A stretch of DNA of 64,000 bases from Bacteroidaceae bacterium (GCA_017615125.1 JAGAAS010000068.1:1-64000), one strand, 5' to 3'. Positions 49,401 to 58,808 are shown, counted from the first letter of the stretch. Notes: generated by a model from the sequence alone, not told the origin. Numbers and translations are program-made.

Positions 49401-50101
49401 TTCTCAGCACCTCTTTTAGTAGTGATAATAACGACACCATTAGCACCACGGGCACCATACAAAGCACCTGCGGAAGCATCCTTCAACACCGTCATACTCT
49501 CAATATCGTTGGGGTTAATAGCTGCGAGGTTACCGTCATAAGGCACACCGTCAACAACATACAGAGGCGAACTGCTGGCGCTGATGGAGCCGAAACCGCG
49601 GACGCGGATAGCGGCACCGTCACCAGGCTGGCCTCCACCAGAAGTTGACGTGATACCGGCCACCTGGCTATCCAACGTCTTGGTAACGTTTGAAACAGGG
49701 CGCTCGGCGATTTTCTTAGTGCTTACAACTGCAGCCGAACCGGTGAACGACTCCTTTTTGGTTGTACCATAGGCAACAACCATAACATCTTCGAGAACCT
49801 CTGAATCCTCTTCCAATGCAACGGCTACGTTAGCCCGGATGGGTACTTCTTTCGTTGCCATTCCGACATACGAAACGACCAACGTCCTAGCTGTGCTCGG
49901 AACATTGGCAATTGTGAATTTACCATTGAGATCAGTTACAGCACCAAGGGTAGGAACGCCTTTGACAGCAACTGATGCTCCAATAACAGGCTCACCATCC
50001 GCTGCGGCAGTAACAACGCCTGACACCGTACGGTTTTGAGCAGTTACCATACCTGCCACCATAAGGAAGCAAGCAAATAACGTCATCAATTTTCCTTTCA
50101 T
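46460..50101 (-). CDS. SusC/RagA TonB-dependent transporter fused to a C-terminal OmpA peptidoglycan-binding domain
   Basis: Signal peptide, then a carboxypeptidase-like regulatory domain (about 25-100), the plug with DVMVVAYGTTKKESFTGS, NGVVIITTKRG and YVVDGVPYDG, then the 22-strand barrel ending near NKTVAFGIDITFADN. Instead of stopping there the frame continues with a coiled, charged linker (VEKVVEKEVIKEVPVQAKKN) and an OmpA C-terminal domain of about 96 residues (about 1118-1213). That domain has LYFVIGKSELRAGE, the diaminopimelate-binding Asp in IAGYADKGTG (about 1162) and Arg in NNQLSAARAKVVADKL (about 1178). The fusion would tie the transporter to peptidoglycan. It is the first gene of the SusC-SusD-lipoprotein operon. 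The two domains are in one uninterrupted frame. Confidence 0.93.
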   Translation of the reverse strand: MKGKLMTLFACFLMVAGMVTAQNRTVSGVVTAAADGEPVIGASVAVKGVPTLGAVTDLNGKFTIANVPSTARTLVVSYVGMATKEVPIRANVAVALEEDSEVLEDVMVVAYGTTKKESFTGSAAVVSTKKIAERPVSNVTKTLDSQVAGITSTSGGGQPGDGAAIRVRGFGSISASSSPLYVVDGVPYDGNLAAINPNDIESMTVLKDASAGALYGARGANGVVIITTKRGAEKSAVNLKASWGFANRAIKRYNTVDQAEYAELMFEALRNGYVFNGGYSWDEAAALSRNSLAGELGGEIYNPFKKYTWATLIGEDGKVQKDAVSAYDENWMDALEQKNALRQEYQVSVTGGSKNTKTLLSLGYLDENGVLKTTNFQRYSGRLNVDNEATTWLKTGLNASFSHTNQNYMMYDGSSLSNVWYTAQFLAPIYPVYVKDANGKDVLDEQGNQQLDYGVTRPQMSNFNCIGTLIDDKSYNKRDNFSGRTYFTLGSDDASAGVLRGLKFTTNFGVDFVNRNQMYYYNMYHGNFASYGGILEKLNYRTFSYTLNELLTYTRSFGDHNFDVLAGHEFYSMKYNTLWGEKSGLVDGIYEMDPATTVQGVGSSEDNYRIESWLSRFNYNYMEKYYLSLSYRTDGSSRFNRDFRWGDFWSVGVNWRISQENFMREVDWVNNLALRASYGSQGNDDLGTYYAWQSFYDMTWPNASNSGARITSLENTELSWEKNANFNIGFDAALFNRLNISLEYYNKQTTDLLLSKPMALSTGFSGYDANVGQVENKGFEFTVGAQIVDQKNFKFRATVLGAMLKNKVLKLTDEAPEIVNGNRTIKVGYEINTFRLAKNAGVDPATGKRLYWVYEDGAYFNPGDDNTPWIDEVTTDEEGNEVKTTRESKVFLTDDYAVASSHRWYMGSRIPKLNGAVNLEFEFFKNFDLSISTAYSLGGHIYESNYSGLMNIQYAGNNFSKDALRRWQKPGDVTDVPRIELNGAFCANDAYLIDASYASIKNVTFGYTLPGRVAKKAGLDHARVFVTGDNLYLFSHLDGMDPQYNFSGGVDYTYTPNKTVAFGIDITFADNHKNNAVAPIVYAAPAADVEPEIRYVEKVVEKEVIKEVPVQAKKNAVNVDENLYFVIGKSELRAGEAFKLGQLCQILKDNPDATISIAGYADKGTGTTEINNQLSAARAKVVADKLIEAGISASRISTSAAIADDRVAVCIVK

Positions 50102-50168
50102 AAAAACTTTTTTTAGTTAAACAATACTTATAATCTGTTACTTTCTTTTTTGCCTAAGAAAACAGATG

Positions 50169-50176
50169 CAAATATA
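50169..50176 (-). promoter_or_regulatory. -7 box of the SusC operon
   Basis: TATATTTG on the minus strand, 68 nt before the ATG at 50101; the -33 box is not obvious. The gap 50102-50531 is AT-rich and otherwise shows no gene or clear repeat. Confidence 0.5.
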
Positions 50177-50531
50177 GTAATATTTTTTAACCTGACCATA
50201 AATAACTGTTAAAATTTTCCTTTTTACCTTTGGAATATGCACAAAACTGCTTTTTTTCTTTTTTTCTGGCTAAGAAAAAGGCCTTTTTTATATTGAAGAA
50301 CACAATTATAAAACCTTCAAAAATGTAAACTTTTCCTAATAAAGAGCGACTATTAAATTAGCTTTTGAATGCTTGAACGCCGTTTTTTCTTTCAATTTAA
50401 AACCAAATGCGGCTACCGCAAAAGGAAGGGGAAGGTATTGGATTCTGATTATACTGGCCAGAGATAGCTTGAGCCAATAACAGGCCTTCTCTTTCGTTTG
50501 ATATACCCTTAAGATTTTCATTCGGTAACTG

Positions 50532-50562
50532 TTGGTGGAAAAACATTCTATGACTATCTTTG
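50532..50562 (+). promoter_or_regulatory. Promoter of the 173-aa lipoprotein gene
   Basis: TTG at 50532-50534, a 20-nt spacer, TATCTTTG at 50555-50562. The ATG at 50622 is 60 nt downstream. Confidence 0.6.
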
Positions 50563-50621
50563 CACGCCGTAAAAGGCATCGTTCTGATACGCTTATATCC
50601 TTTGCTGCAGAAAAAACGCTT

Positions 50622-51143
50622 ATGAAAAAGTTGCTCAGCCCATACGTCCTGTTTGCCGCCCTTCTGGTATGCTCCTGCGACCCAGGATACCAGACTGATT
50701 ACTATTATGTTAACCGCTCGACCCACACCGTAACGATTCGCGCGCTGATGGATTCAACAGATATGTACTTCACCAACTATCTCGGAGAGACGTGGATGTT
50801 TTTCGAAAACCCCTCGGGCATTACCATCGAGCCCGGCTCGAGGCTTCTCGTCCACCGCGAGGGAGGACTCGGCTTCAGCACAAAGGACGGTACCGCCGAA
50901 ATCCTTCAGCACTATATCCTGGGCGACAGCGTATGCTTTGAGTTCGAGGGTGGAGCAAGCCTCGTCTACAAGCCCGACGAGTGGACCCCGAACAATCCCT
51001 ACATCGAAAACAACTACTCCTTCCGGCTCACTCACGTTTCCCGCGGAAGCTCGGAGGGAGAAGCCGAGTACATCATCACTCAAGACGATTTTTCTAGGGC
51101 TCTTGCCCTCAAACTGAGCCTTTCCGAAACGGAGAAAAACTGA
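50622..51143 (+). CDS. Hypothetical lipoprotein
   Basis: The ATG at 50622 gives MKKLLSPYVLFAALLVCSC, a lipoprotein signal with Cys19; the frame is open further upstream, but that would put extra residues before the signal and start upstream of the promoter. The mature protein (about 155 aa) is predicted all-beta, with YYYVNRSTHTVTIRALM and ITIEPGSRLLVHREGG. I do not recognise a family. It has its own promoter and ends at a 15-bp hairpin with a T run. Confidence 0.65.
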   Translation: MKKLLSPYVLFAALLVCSCDPGYQTDYYYVNRSTHTVTIRALMDSTDMYFTNYLGETWMFFENPSGITIEPGSRLLVHREGGLGFSTKDGTAEILQHYILGDSVCFEFEGGASLVYKPDEWTPNNPYIENNYSFRLTHVSRGSSEGEAEYIITQDDFSRALALKLSLSETEKN

Positions 51144-51147
51144 CGCA

Positions 51148-51218
51148 AAATTTTCGAGAAGGGAAAAAATTTTTTTCTTTCTTCATACGGCGAGATTCCT
51201 TCTCGAAAATTTTTTTTG
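51148..51218 (+). terminator. Terminator-like stem-loop carrying CATACGGCGAGAT
   Basis: AAATTTTCGAGAAGG (51148-51162) pairs perfectly with CCTTCTCGAAAATTT (51198-51212), then T5. The loop contains CTTTCTTCATACGGCGAGAT (motif core 51184-51196). It starts 5 nt after the lipoprotein stop codon. It is a member of the dispersed family also at 36468 and 54921. Confidence 0.7.
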
Positions 51219-51327
51219 GAGAAGGAAAAAATTGTCTTTGCAAAAGAGCCCCCACAGATAGCTGACGAAAGGCGTCGGGAATCTTTCGCTCCGCGCAAGA
51301 TTTTCTCAGCAGATTTCTCCGAAAATA

Positions 51328-52870
<1,543 letters not shown>

Positions 52871-52898
52871 TCACTCGCCAGCAGCATTTCCGTCGACT

Positions 52899-53687
52899 AT
52901 GGGAAAGAACAAAATCAGCAAGTTTGCCGATATGAAGACATATCCCAACGTCTTCGAATACACTTTCCGATACAACGACGAGCAGACGTGCGAGATGCAG
53001 GGAAAATGGAACGAATCCTTTTTCCACAACGAAAATCCCATCGTTCTGGAGCTTGGCTGCGGGCGAGGAGAATATACCGTCGGGCTGGCTCGACAAAACC
53101 CTGAGAAGAATTTCATAGGTATCGACATCAAAGGAGCACGCATGTGGACGGGAGCCACAGAGGCCCTTCAGGAAGGGTTAACAAATGTGGCTTTCCTGAG
53201 AACGAACATCGAGCTCATCCATCGTTTCTTCTCTCCCAGGGAAGTCAATGAACTGTGGATCACTTTTCCCGATCCGCAGATGAAAAAATATACCAAGCGC
53301 CTTACTTCCACACCCTTCCTGGAGCGCTATGCCCGCATTCTTCAGCCCAATGGAATCATCCATCTGAAGACGGATAGCCCCTTCCTCTATACATATACCG
53401 ACGCCCTCGTGAAGTGCAACGGGCTTCCCGCAGAAGTAAATACCGCCAATCTTTACGGAAAGCTCTCCCCCGAGGAAGAAGCGCTGACAAAAGAGGCTCG
53501 CTCCATCCAGACTTACTACGAAAGCCAATGGCTCGGCAGAGGACTCGATATCAAGTACATACGTTTCCGCTTGCCGGAAGGAAAAGCGCTGCAGGAACCC
53601 GACATAGAAATAGAGCTCGATTCGTACCGAAGCTACAATCGCGACAAACGAAGCAGCATCAACAGCCGTCCTGCTGCCAAGAAATAA
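52899..53687 (+). CDS. trmB: tRNA (guanine-N7-)-methyltransferase
   Basis: Methylates G46 of tRNA using S-adenosylmethionine. Motif I is [16 protein letters not shown] near residue 50, then [15 protein letters not shown]. The TrmB signature [19 protein letters not shown] is near residue 125. The tail is Lys/Arg-rich ([15 protein letters not shown]). The start at 52899 ([12 protein letters not shown]) was chosen because longer frames overlap guaB. Spacing of 28 nt to guaB and 22 nt to mrp suggests one operon. Confidence 0.93.
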   Translation: MGKNKISKFADMKTYPNVFEYTFRYNDEQTCEMQGKWNESFFHNENPIVLELGCGRGEYTVGLARQNPEKNFIGIDIKGARMWTGATEALQEGLTNVAFLRTNIELIHRFFSPREVNELWITFPDPQMKKYTKRLTSTPFLERYARILQPNGIIHLKTDSPFLYTYTDALVKCNGLPAEVNTANLYGKLSPEEEALTKEARSIQTYYESQWLGRGLDIKYIRFRLPEGKALQEPDIEIELDSYRSYNRDKRSSINSRPAAKK

Positions 53688-53709
53688 GAAACACCCACTT
53701 AGAAACATC

Positions 53710-54765
53710 ATGACGCTCTACCCGAAACTAATCCTCGAAGCATTGTCCCACGTCCGCTATCCGGGAACAGGAAAAGACATCGTGGAGTCAGGAATGGTTG
53801 CCGACGACATCCGCATCGACGGCATGAAAGTTTCTTTCTCGCTCATCTTCGAGAAGCAGACCGATCCCTTCTTGAAGTCTCTCGTCAAAAGCGCTGAGGC
53901 AGCCATCCATACGTATATCGACAAAGCCGTCGAGGTTTCCATACAGACGAAGGCGCTCCAGCCAGCCCGCAGCGAGAAGGAGCCCTTGCTCCCCAACGTC
54001 AAGAAAATCATCGCCGTAGCTTCGGGAAAAGGAGGCGTCGGGAAATCCACCGTCACAGCAAACCTCGCTGTAGCGCTGGCTCAGTTGGGATACAAGGTAG
54101 GTTTATTAGATGCCGACATTTTTGGACCTAGCATCCCGAAAATGTTCCTTGCCGAAAACGAGCGCGCCTTTGCCGAAGAGGTAGACGGGCGTTCTCTTAT
54201 CGTGCCCGTCGAGCGATACGGCGTCAAGATTCTCTCCATCGGCTTCTTCGTCGACCCTTCCCAGGCGACTATCTGGCGAGGAGGAATGGCCAGCAATGCT
54301 CTCAAGCAGCTCATCGGTGAGGCAAACTGGGGAGAACTTGACTTTCTGCTCATCGATATGCCTCCAGGCACCAGCGACATCCACATAACTACCGTGCAGA
54401 CAATCTCTCTCACAGGCGCTATCGTAGTAAGCACGCCGCAGGACGTTGCTCTTGCTGACGCAAGGAAGGCAATCGACATGTTTACCAACGAAAAAGTGCA
54501 GGTTCCCATTCTGGGATTGGTGGAGAATATGGCTTGGTTCACTCCCGCAGAACTTCCCGACAACCGCTACTACATCTTCGGGCGCGAGGGCTGCAAACGG
54601 CTTGCCGAAGAGCTGAGCATCCCCCTGCTCGGGCAAATCCCTCTCGTTCAGAGCATTTGCAACGGAGGAGATGCAGGAATGCCTGTCGCCCTCTACCCCG
54701 AGAGCATCACAGGAGCTGCCTTCATGGAGCTGGCTCGAAGTGTCATCGGGCAGACAGCAGAATGA
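53710..54765 (+). CDS. mrp: Mrp/ApbC-type iron-sulfur cluster carrier ATPase
   Basis: An N-terminal DUF59/MIP18-like domain (about 1-85) is followed by a P-loop NTPase of the Mrp/NBP35 family: [20 protein letters not shown] with Lys107/Lys112, [14 protein letters not shown], and [15 protein letters not shown]. Members deliver Fe-S clusters. The C-terminal CxxC of many homologues is not evident ([13 protein letters not shown] lies there), which I believe is usual in Bacteroidota forms. At 351 aa it is typical. It is the third gene after guaB and trmB. Confidence 0.9.
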   Translation: MTLYPKLILEALSHVRYPGTGKDIVESGMVADDIRIDGMKVSFSLIFEKQTDPFLKSLVKSAEAAIHTYIDKAVEVSIQTKALQPARSEKEPLLPNVKKIIAVASGKGGVGKSTVTANLAVALAQLGYKVGLLDADIFGPSIPKMFLAENERAFAEEVDGRSLIVPVERYGVKILSIGFFVDPSQATIWRGGMASNALKQLIGEANWGELDFLLIDMPPGTSDIHITTVQTISLTGAIVVSTPQDVALADARKAIDMFTNEKVQVPILGLVENMAWFTPAELPDNRYYIFGREGCKRLAEELSIPLLGQIPLVQSICNGGDAGMPVALYPESITGAAFMELARSVIGQTAE

Positions 54766-54920
54766 ACCCTCCTGCCTGACAAACGGAAGGAATGAGCCCG
54801 AAGGTTCGTTCCTTTTTCTTTCCAGAAAAACCTGTTTTTTCCCTCGCTTTTCACGTCAGAAAAAGGGTTGGCAGATTGCGGAAAAGAACGCTCTCAGAAG
54901 GCATCCTCAGCCACACGGAT

Positions 54921-55010
54921 TTTTTCTTTCTTCATACGGCGAGATGTAGAAAGAAAAAAAATTTTTCCCTTCTCCAAAATATTTTATTCTTTCTCCAAAA
55001 TTTCCCGCAC
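54921..55010 (+). repeat. AT-rich stem-loop element with CATACGGCGAGAT
   Basis: TTTCTTTCTTCATACGGCGA (motif core 54933-54945) is followed by TGTAGAAAGAAAAAAA, giving a local imperfect hairpin, then AAATTTTTCCCTTCTCC and TTCTTTCTCC. It lies in the 54766-55183 gap between mrp and the tRNA, which has no gene I can support. Confidence 0.6.
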
Positions 55011-55183
55011 CTAAAGTTTCGCATATATTAAATAAGGTATAGCCTCGCGCACAAGATTATCCTGCCCCAACGGAAAGAAGAGTCGACACAAATCCGAGTG
55101 TTTTTGAAATGCTTTTCAATACATTGCACCCCGTTTGCCGAAGAAGGACGAAGAAAGATTTTTTCAAAAACATTTAAAAAACT

Positions 55184-55214
55184 TTTGGCAGAACAAAAAA
55201 TAGTGTTACCTTTG
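55184..55214 (+). promoter_or_regulatory. Consensus promoter of the tRNA-Glu / rpsT unit
   Basis: TTTG (55184-55187), a 19-nt spacer, TACCTTTG (55207-55214), a perfect match to the Bacteroidota consensus. Downstream, GCTTTTG and CAAAAGC (about 55220-55247) can form a leader hairpin before the tRNA. Confidence 0.8.
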
Positions 55215-55254
55215 CACCCGCTTTTGCTCAGAAATGTGCTCAAAAGCAACGGAC

Positions 55255-55326
55255 GGCGCTATCGTCTATCGGCTAGGACGAGAGATTTTCATTCTCTAAA
55301 GCGGGGTTCGATTCCCCGTGGCGCTA
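55255..55326 (+). tRNA. tRNA-Glu (anticodon TTC)
   Basis: The cloverleaf can be drawn: acceptor GGCGCTA / TGGCGCT with a G-T closing pair, D arm GTCT/GGAC, anticodon stem AGAGA/TCTCT around loop TTTTCAT (anticodon TTC), T arm CGGGG/CCCCG around TTCGATT, and discriminator A73 at 55326. CCA is not fully encoded. It lies 34 nt before rpsT, an order I know from other Bacteroidales. Confidence 0.95.
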
Positions 55327-55360
55327 CAAGTAGTAATTAAAAAAGAAGAAAAGAAATAAG

Positions 55361-55612
55361 ATGGCAAATCACAAATCGTCACTGAAAAGAATCCGTCAGA
55401 CGGAGGTACGCAACCTTCGCAACCGCTATTATGGCAAGACTATGCACAACGCCGTACGCAAGCTTCGCGCCACTACCGACAAGGACGAGGCACAGAAGAT
55501 GTACCCCGAAGTGCAGAAGCTGCTTGACAAGCTGGCCAAGAAGCGCATCATCCACAAGAACAAGGCTTCTAACCTGAAGTCGAAGCTCTGCGCACACATC
55601 GCAAAGCTCTAA
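55361..55612 (+). CDS. rpsT: 30S ribosomal protein S20
   Basis: Small basic protein of 83 aa that binds 16S rRNA. It has the family start [20 protein letters not shown], a helical Lys/Arg-rich body and the [17 protein letters not shown] end. It is preceded by tRNA-Glu under the same consensus promoter and followed by a strong terminator. Confidence 0.96.
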   Translation: MANHKSSLKRIRQTEVRNLRNRYYGKTMHNAVRKLRATTDKDEAQKMYPEVQKLLDKLAKKRIIHKNKASNLKSKLCAHIAKL

Positions 55613-55642
55613 TCAGATATCTAAACCTTATCTGGCAACATA

Positions 55643-55680
55643 AATAAGGTCGGGAAAGAATCCCGGCCTTATTGCGCTTT
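55643..55680 (+). terminator. Terminator after rpsT
   Basis: AATAAGGTCGGG (55643-55654) / CCCGGCCTTATT (55662-55673) form a 12-bp stem with one G-T pair, followed by GCGCTTTTATT. Confidence 0.85.
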
Positions 55681-55771
55681 TATTACGCGAGTCCTTCTCC
55701 CCTACCTTCCACTTTAGCCGCAGACAATCAAAAAAAGCCTCCCGTCTGTATCTGGAAACCTGAGTTTTGCG

Positions 55772-55779
55772 TACATTTG
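55772..55779 (+). promoter_or_regulatory. -7 box before the 66-aa membrane protein
   Basis: TACATTTG, 18 nt before the ATG at 55798. The -33 box is not clear. Confidence 0.45.
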
Positions 55780-55797
55780 CATGCAAAAAAGTGAAAT

Positions 55798-55998
55798 ATG
55801 AATGGGAATATGAATAGAAGACAGAAGATGCAAGTCGTCCTCGCCGTTCTTTTTGCGGTACTTTTCATCGTATGGCTGTTCTTTCCCGGCTGGGGCTATC
55901 TCAAGATTCTCGGCCTGATTGCAAACGCATTAGGTGTTTTCAGTATGGTTTTGTCCTATAGGGCTGAGGAGAAAAATAAAAAAAGCAATAACCCATAA
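55798..55998 (+). CDS. Small two-segment membrane protein
   Basis: 66 aa with two hydrophobic segments (VVLAVLFAVLFIVWLFFPGW and ILGLIANALGVFSMVLSY) and a Lys/Asn-rich cytoplasmic-type tail. No family recognised. The promoter box just upstream and the clean membrane topology support a real gene. It may be transcribed with the transglutaminase-like gene 113 nt downstream. Confidence 0.55.
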   Translation: MNGNMNRRQKMQVVLAVLFAVLFIVWLFFPGWGYLKILGLIANALGVFSMVLSYRAEEKNKKSNNP

Positions 55999-56111
55999 GT
56001 ATCTTCCATCCTGCTCCTATAAAATGAGAAGGCTGTATATCATTCCGCTGGCCATACTACTATAAAATGAACTATCTGGAACAGGTAATAAGATAAATTG
56101 AGATTAGCAAT

Positions 56112-57029
56112 ATGAAAAAGTTTCTAAAAGTTGTATGGGGCATCTTCGCCTTTATCGGGATTCTTACCACAACAGGCTTAATCTATACGCATTTTGCAAA
56201 GTACCACATCTCCATTCATCAAATACCAGAAAAACGGTATGATGATTATGTTCAACTGCTCCGCTCGTCAGGAGCACTTGAAAAGGATACTGTTACCTTT
56301 GAGATGAAGATTATTCAAGATACAATTCGAGCAAAAGGGATTCTAAATTACTTCCATCTAGATTCGTTATACGATACCAGCATGAATACCTGGGCCAAAG
56401 CGCTTGCTATTGGTCAGTTTGTAGCATCCAATATCCCGCACGACAATCAAAAAATAAAGCCTGAGCACCGCAACGCTATCGATTTGTGGGAATATACTAA
56501 AAATGTAGCCCCCGCTTTCAATTGCCGGCTTCATAGTATCCTCACCTTTGAACTCATGCTTGCCGCAGGGCTGGATGCAAGGTACGTCACATGTCTCCCT
56601 GAAGATGAAGATGATAATGATTGTCATGTGGTCAACGAAGTTTGGCTCCCCGAATTGGGAAAGTGGGCGATGATAGATACAGATATGGAAGGACATTATA
56701 TCTCCAGCCTCGACGGCGTTCCGCTTTCGCTTAAAGAGATACGGGAGCATTACATTTCTGGCGAGGAAATGGTCATCTATGATCTCCTGAAGGATTTCCC
56801 CATAAAGGATTCCGATTATTCTACCTATATGGCAAAGAACACCTATTGGTTTAGGTGTCCGGAGACGCTTTCCTATTACCAGGAAGATAGCGAAAACAGA
56901 AAGCGTGAAGCTGGCCGACAAATCAATCTTGTCCCAGCAGGCTTTAAATCTTTCGTAGTTGATAACAGCAATGTGAGCTCTTCAAATGCTGACATTTTCT
57001 GGGCTGCTCCAATTACGTCAATCTTTTAA
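56112..57029 (+). CDS. Membrane-anchored transglutaminase-like protein
   Basis: An N-terminal transmembrane anchor (VVWGIFAFIGILTTTGLIYT) precedes a papain-like transglutaminase core. The Cys is in AFNCRLHSILTFELMLAAGL (near residue 138), the His in DCHVVNEVWLPELGKW (near 172), and the Asp in MIDTDMEGHY. The catalytic triad thus appears complete. Bacterial members are often proteases or of unknown role rather than cross-linkers. It is followed 21 nt later by a DUF4234-like membrane protein. Confidence 0.75.
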   Translation: MKKFLKVVWGIFAFIGILTTTGLIYTHFAKYHISIHQIPEKRYDDYVQLLRSSGALEKDTVTFEMKIIQDTIRAKGILNYFHLDSLYDTSMNTWAKALAIGQFVASNIPHDNQKIKPEHRNAIDLWEYTKNVAPAFNCRLHSILTFELMLAAGLDARYVTCLPEDEDDNDCHVVNEVWLPELGKWAMIDTDMEGHYISSLDGVPLSLKEIREHYISGEEMVIYDLLKDFPIKDSDYSTYMAKNTYWFRCPETLSYYQEDSENRKREAGRQINLVPAGFKSFVVDNSNVSSSNADIFWAAPITSIF

Positions 57030-57050
57030 CTTCCTATTATTTGTTTATCG

Positions 57051-57440
57051 GTGAGATTCAAGCATACAGACAGGCCTGGGTTCTGGTTCGGCATTATCGA
57101 TTTCCTAACTGCCGGGCTTTTCTTCCTTTTCTATATGCCTCTTGGCGGTTTGCAGGAGGAGCTTGACTATATTCTTGGGCGCAAGACGCAGCGATACTGG
57201 AAGGCGTATCTCTTAGGCCTTCCAACGCTTTTCATCTATACGATTATCTGGATGTCGCGAATTGCCGAAGAGCTGAAAGCCAAAGCGATAGAGATGGGAA
57301 TCGAAGGGCCTCACACTTCCTGGTGGCATATGTTCGGATGGAACACCTTCGGGATTCTCCTTCTCGGTCCCGGCATCTCTACACACCGTTTCTTTGTTAC
57401 GCTCAACAAGATTGAGCGCAAGATGAACGAAGACGCATAG
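57051..57440 (+). CDS. DUF4234-like membrane protein
   Basis: 129 aa with GTG start and three hydrophobic segments (GIIDFLTAGLFFLFYMPLGG, AYLLGLPTLFIYTIIWMSRI, MFGWNTFGILLLGPGISTHR). The pattern F-x-x-T-x-G-x-F, an internal IWMSRIAEELK and a final FFVTLNKIERKMNE fit DUF4234. The function is unknown. The stop codon is TAG. Confidence 0.7.
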   Translation: MRFKHTDRPGFWFGIIDFLTAGLFFLFYMPLGGLQEELDYILGRKTQRYWKAYLLGLPTLFIYTIIWMSRIAEELKAKAIEMGIEGPHTSWWHMFGWNTFGILLLGPGISTHRFFVTLNKIERKMNEDA

Positions 57441-57563
57441 GCTCAAAGTATCAACTTCCCCAAAGACCTGCACCCAGAGGCGGAGAAACCATTCTGCCAA
57501 TCCTATTCCTCTTGACGTAAAGCAAAACAAAAGCATTCCCTCCAGAGAGCTCTGAGAAGCCTG

Positions 57564-57660
57564 TTTTTTCGATGGGGGTCGATCAACGCGTTGACACACC
57601 TCGATCAACGCGTTGGTAGACCTCGATCAACGCGTTGATCGACCTACGAAGTCAAAGAAA
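57564..57660. repeat. CAACGCGTTG palindrome array, three units
   Basis: The left flank TTTTTTCGATGGGGGT is followed by three cores CAACGCGTTG at 57584-57593, 57606-57615 and 57628-57637, exactly 22 bp apart. The last lies in a perfect 20-bp palindrome (57623-57642; arms TCGAT/ATCGA); the first two are partly decayed. The right flank is CCTACGAAGTCAAAGAAA (57643-57660). It sits between convergent gene ends. The flanks and core match the copy at 29629-29703. Confidence 0.8.
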
Positions 57661-57704
57661 GAATTTGTATGGGAAAGGAAGTGCGGATTTTCGAAAGCCC
57701 AGCG

Positions 57705-58034
57705 TCAACGCACGTCGGAATATCCCTCCCGTTTCAGCAAGTCGACGACACGCTGGCGGAAATCTCCCTGAATGATTATTTCTCCATCCTTAGCCGAACC
57801 GCCCACGCCCAAGCGAGTCTTCAGAAAGCGGGCGAGCGCCGAAAGATCCTCGGAGGTGCCCACGAAGCCCCGCACGAGCGTCACCGTCTTTCCTCCACGA
57901 TGATTCTTTTCCATCGAGACGCGCAAGCGCTGCATCGCCTTCGGCTTTGTCTCGGGCTCGGGCTCTTCATTCGTCTCGTACTCGAAATCGGGGTTTGTCG
58001 AGTACACAATATTAAGCCGGTCTTTCCAATCCAT
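57705..58034 (-). CDS. YciH/SUI1-family translation factor
   Basis: 109 aa. The C-terminal SUI1/eIF1 domain (about 35-105) has RVSMEKNHRGGKTVTLVRGF, the segment LARFLKTRLGVGGSAKDGEI and IIIQGDFRQRVVDLLKREGY. In bacteria YciH influences start-site fidelity. It is monocistronic on the minus strand, with TACTTTTG at 58076-58069 as a likely -7 box. Confidence 0.88.
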   Translation of the reverse strand: MDWKDRLNIVYSTNPDFEYETNEEPEPETKPKAMQRLRVSMEKNHRGGKTVTLVRGFVGTSEDLSALARFLKTRLGVGGSAKDGEIIIQGDFRQRVVDLLKREGYSDVR

Positions 58035-58068
58035 AGTGAGATAAAAGGGTGAAAAACGATTTCTTTGA

Positions 58069-58076
58069 CAAAAGTA
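58069..58076 (-). promoter_or_regulatory. -7 box of the YciH gene
   Basis: TACTTTTG on the minus strand, 35 nt before the ATG at 58034. The -33 box is not evident. Confidence 0.45.
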
Positions 58077-58186
58077 ACGGTTTTTCCGGAATCAGATAAG
58101 CACGGAACGATTTTTTTCGTACCTTTACCGCTGAATAGGAACATCACCCGCCCAACCCGCTTTAACATTATCATAAATAGAGCACT

Positions 58187-58804
58187 ATGAAGATAATCTG
58201 CGTCGGAATGAACTACTCCGAGCACAATAAAGAGCTCGAAAATTCGTTACTATTACCAGAGGATCCGGTAATCTTTATGAAACCCGACTCCGCCATCCTG
58301 AAAAATGGCAAACCGTTCTTTATTCCCGACTTTGCCCAGCGCTTCGACTATGAAACGGAAATTGTCGTTCGCATCAACAAGATGGGAAAGTCCATTCCGG
58401 AGCGGTTTGCGCATCGGTACTACGACGCGGCGACTGTAGGCATCGACTTCACAGCCCGCGACATGCAGCGGAGCCTGCGCGACAAAGGGCTCCCGTGGGA
58501 ACTGAGCAAGGGATTCGACGGAGCCGCCATACTGGGAGAATGGGTGCCGACAGAGGAGATTGACGACATACAGAACGTGGCTTTTCACCTTGAGATAGAC
58601 GGAAAAACCGTCCAATCGGGCAACACAAGAGACATGCTCTTCGGAGTCGACAGGCTGATAGCCTACGTAAGCCGCTTCTGCACGCTCAAAACAGGCGATC
58701 TGCTTTTCACAGGCACTCCCGCAGGCGTAGGACCGGTTCACATAAATGAGCACATTGAAGGATTCCTCGAAGAAAGGAAAGTGTTGAGTTTCAACGTTAA
58801 GTAA
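58187..58804 (+). CDS. Fumarylacetoacetate-hydrolase-family enzyme
   Basis: 205 aa, one FAH fold. The Mg-binding Glu-x-Glu is in DYETEIVVRI. Other signatures are KPDSAILKNG near the N terminus, TVGIDFTARDMQ, and LLFTGTPAGVGPV near the C terminus. Such enzymes act as acylpyruvate hydrolases or oxaloacetate decarboxylases; the substrate is not determined here. It starts a plus-strand run with porU, whose ATG follows 4 nt after this stop codon. Confidence 0.85.
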   Translation: MKIICVGMNYSEHNKELENSLLLPEDPVIFMKPDSAILKNGKPFFIPDFAQRFDYETEIVVRINKMGKSIPERFAHRYYDAATVGIDFTARDMQRSLRDKGLPWELSKGFDGAAILGEWVPTEEIDDIQNVAFHLEIDGKTVQSGNTRDMLFGVDRLIAYVSRFCTLKTGDLLFTGTPAGVGPVHINEHIEGFLEERKVLSFNVK

Positions 58805-58808
58805 GACG

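Noticed and set aside
57584..57642. Mini CRISPR array
   Set aside because: The repeat core is only 10 bp, the 12-bp intervals are partly complementary across each core rather than unique spacers, and no cas gene is present.
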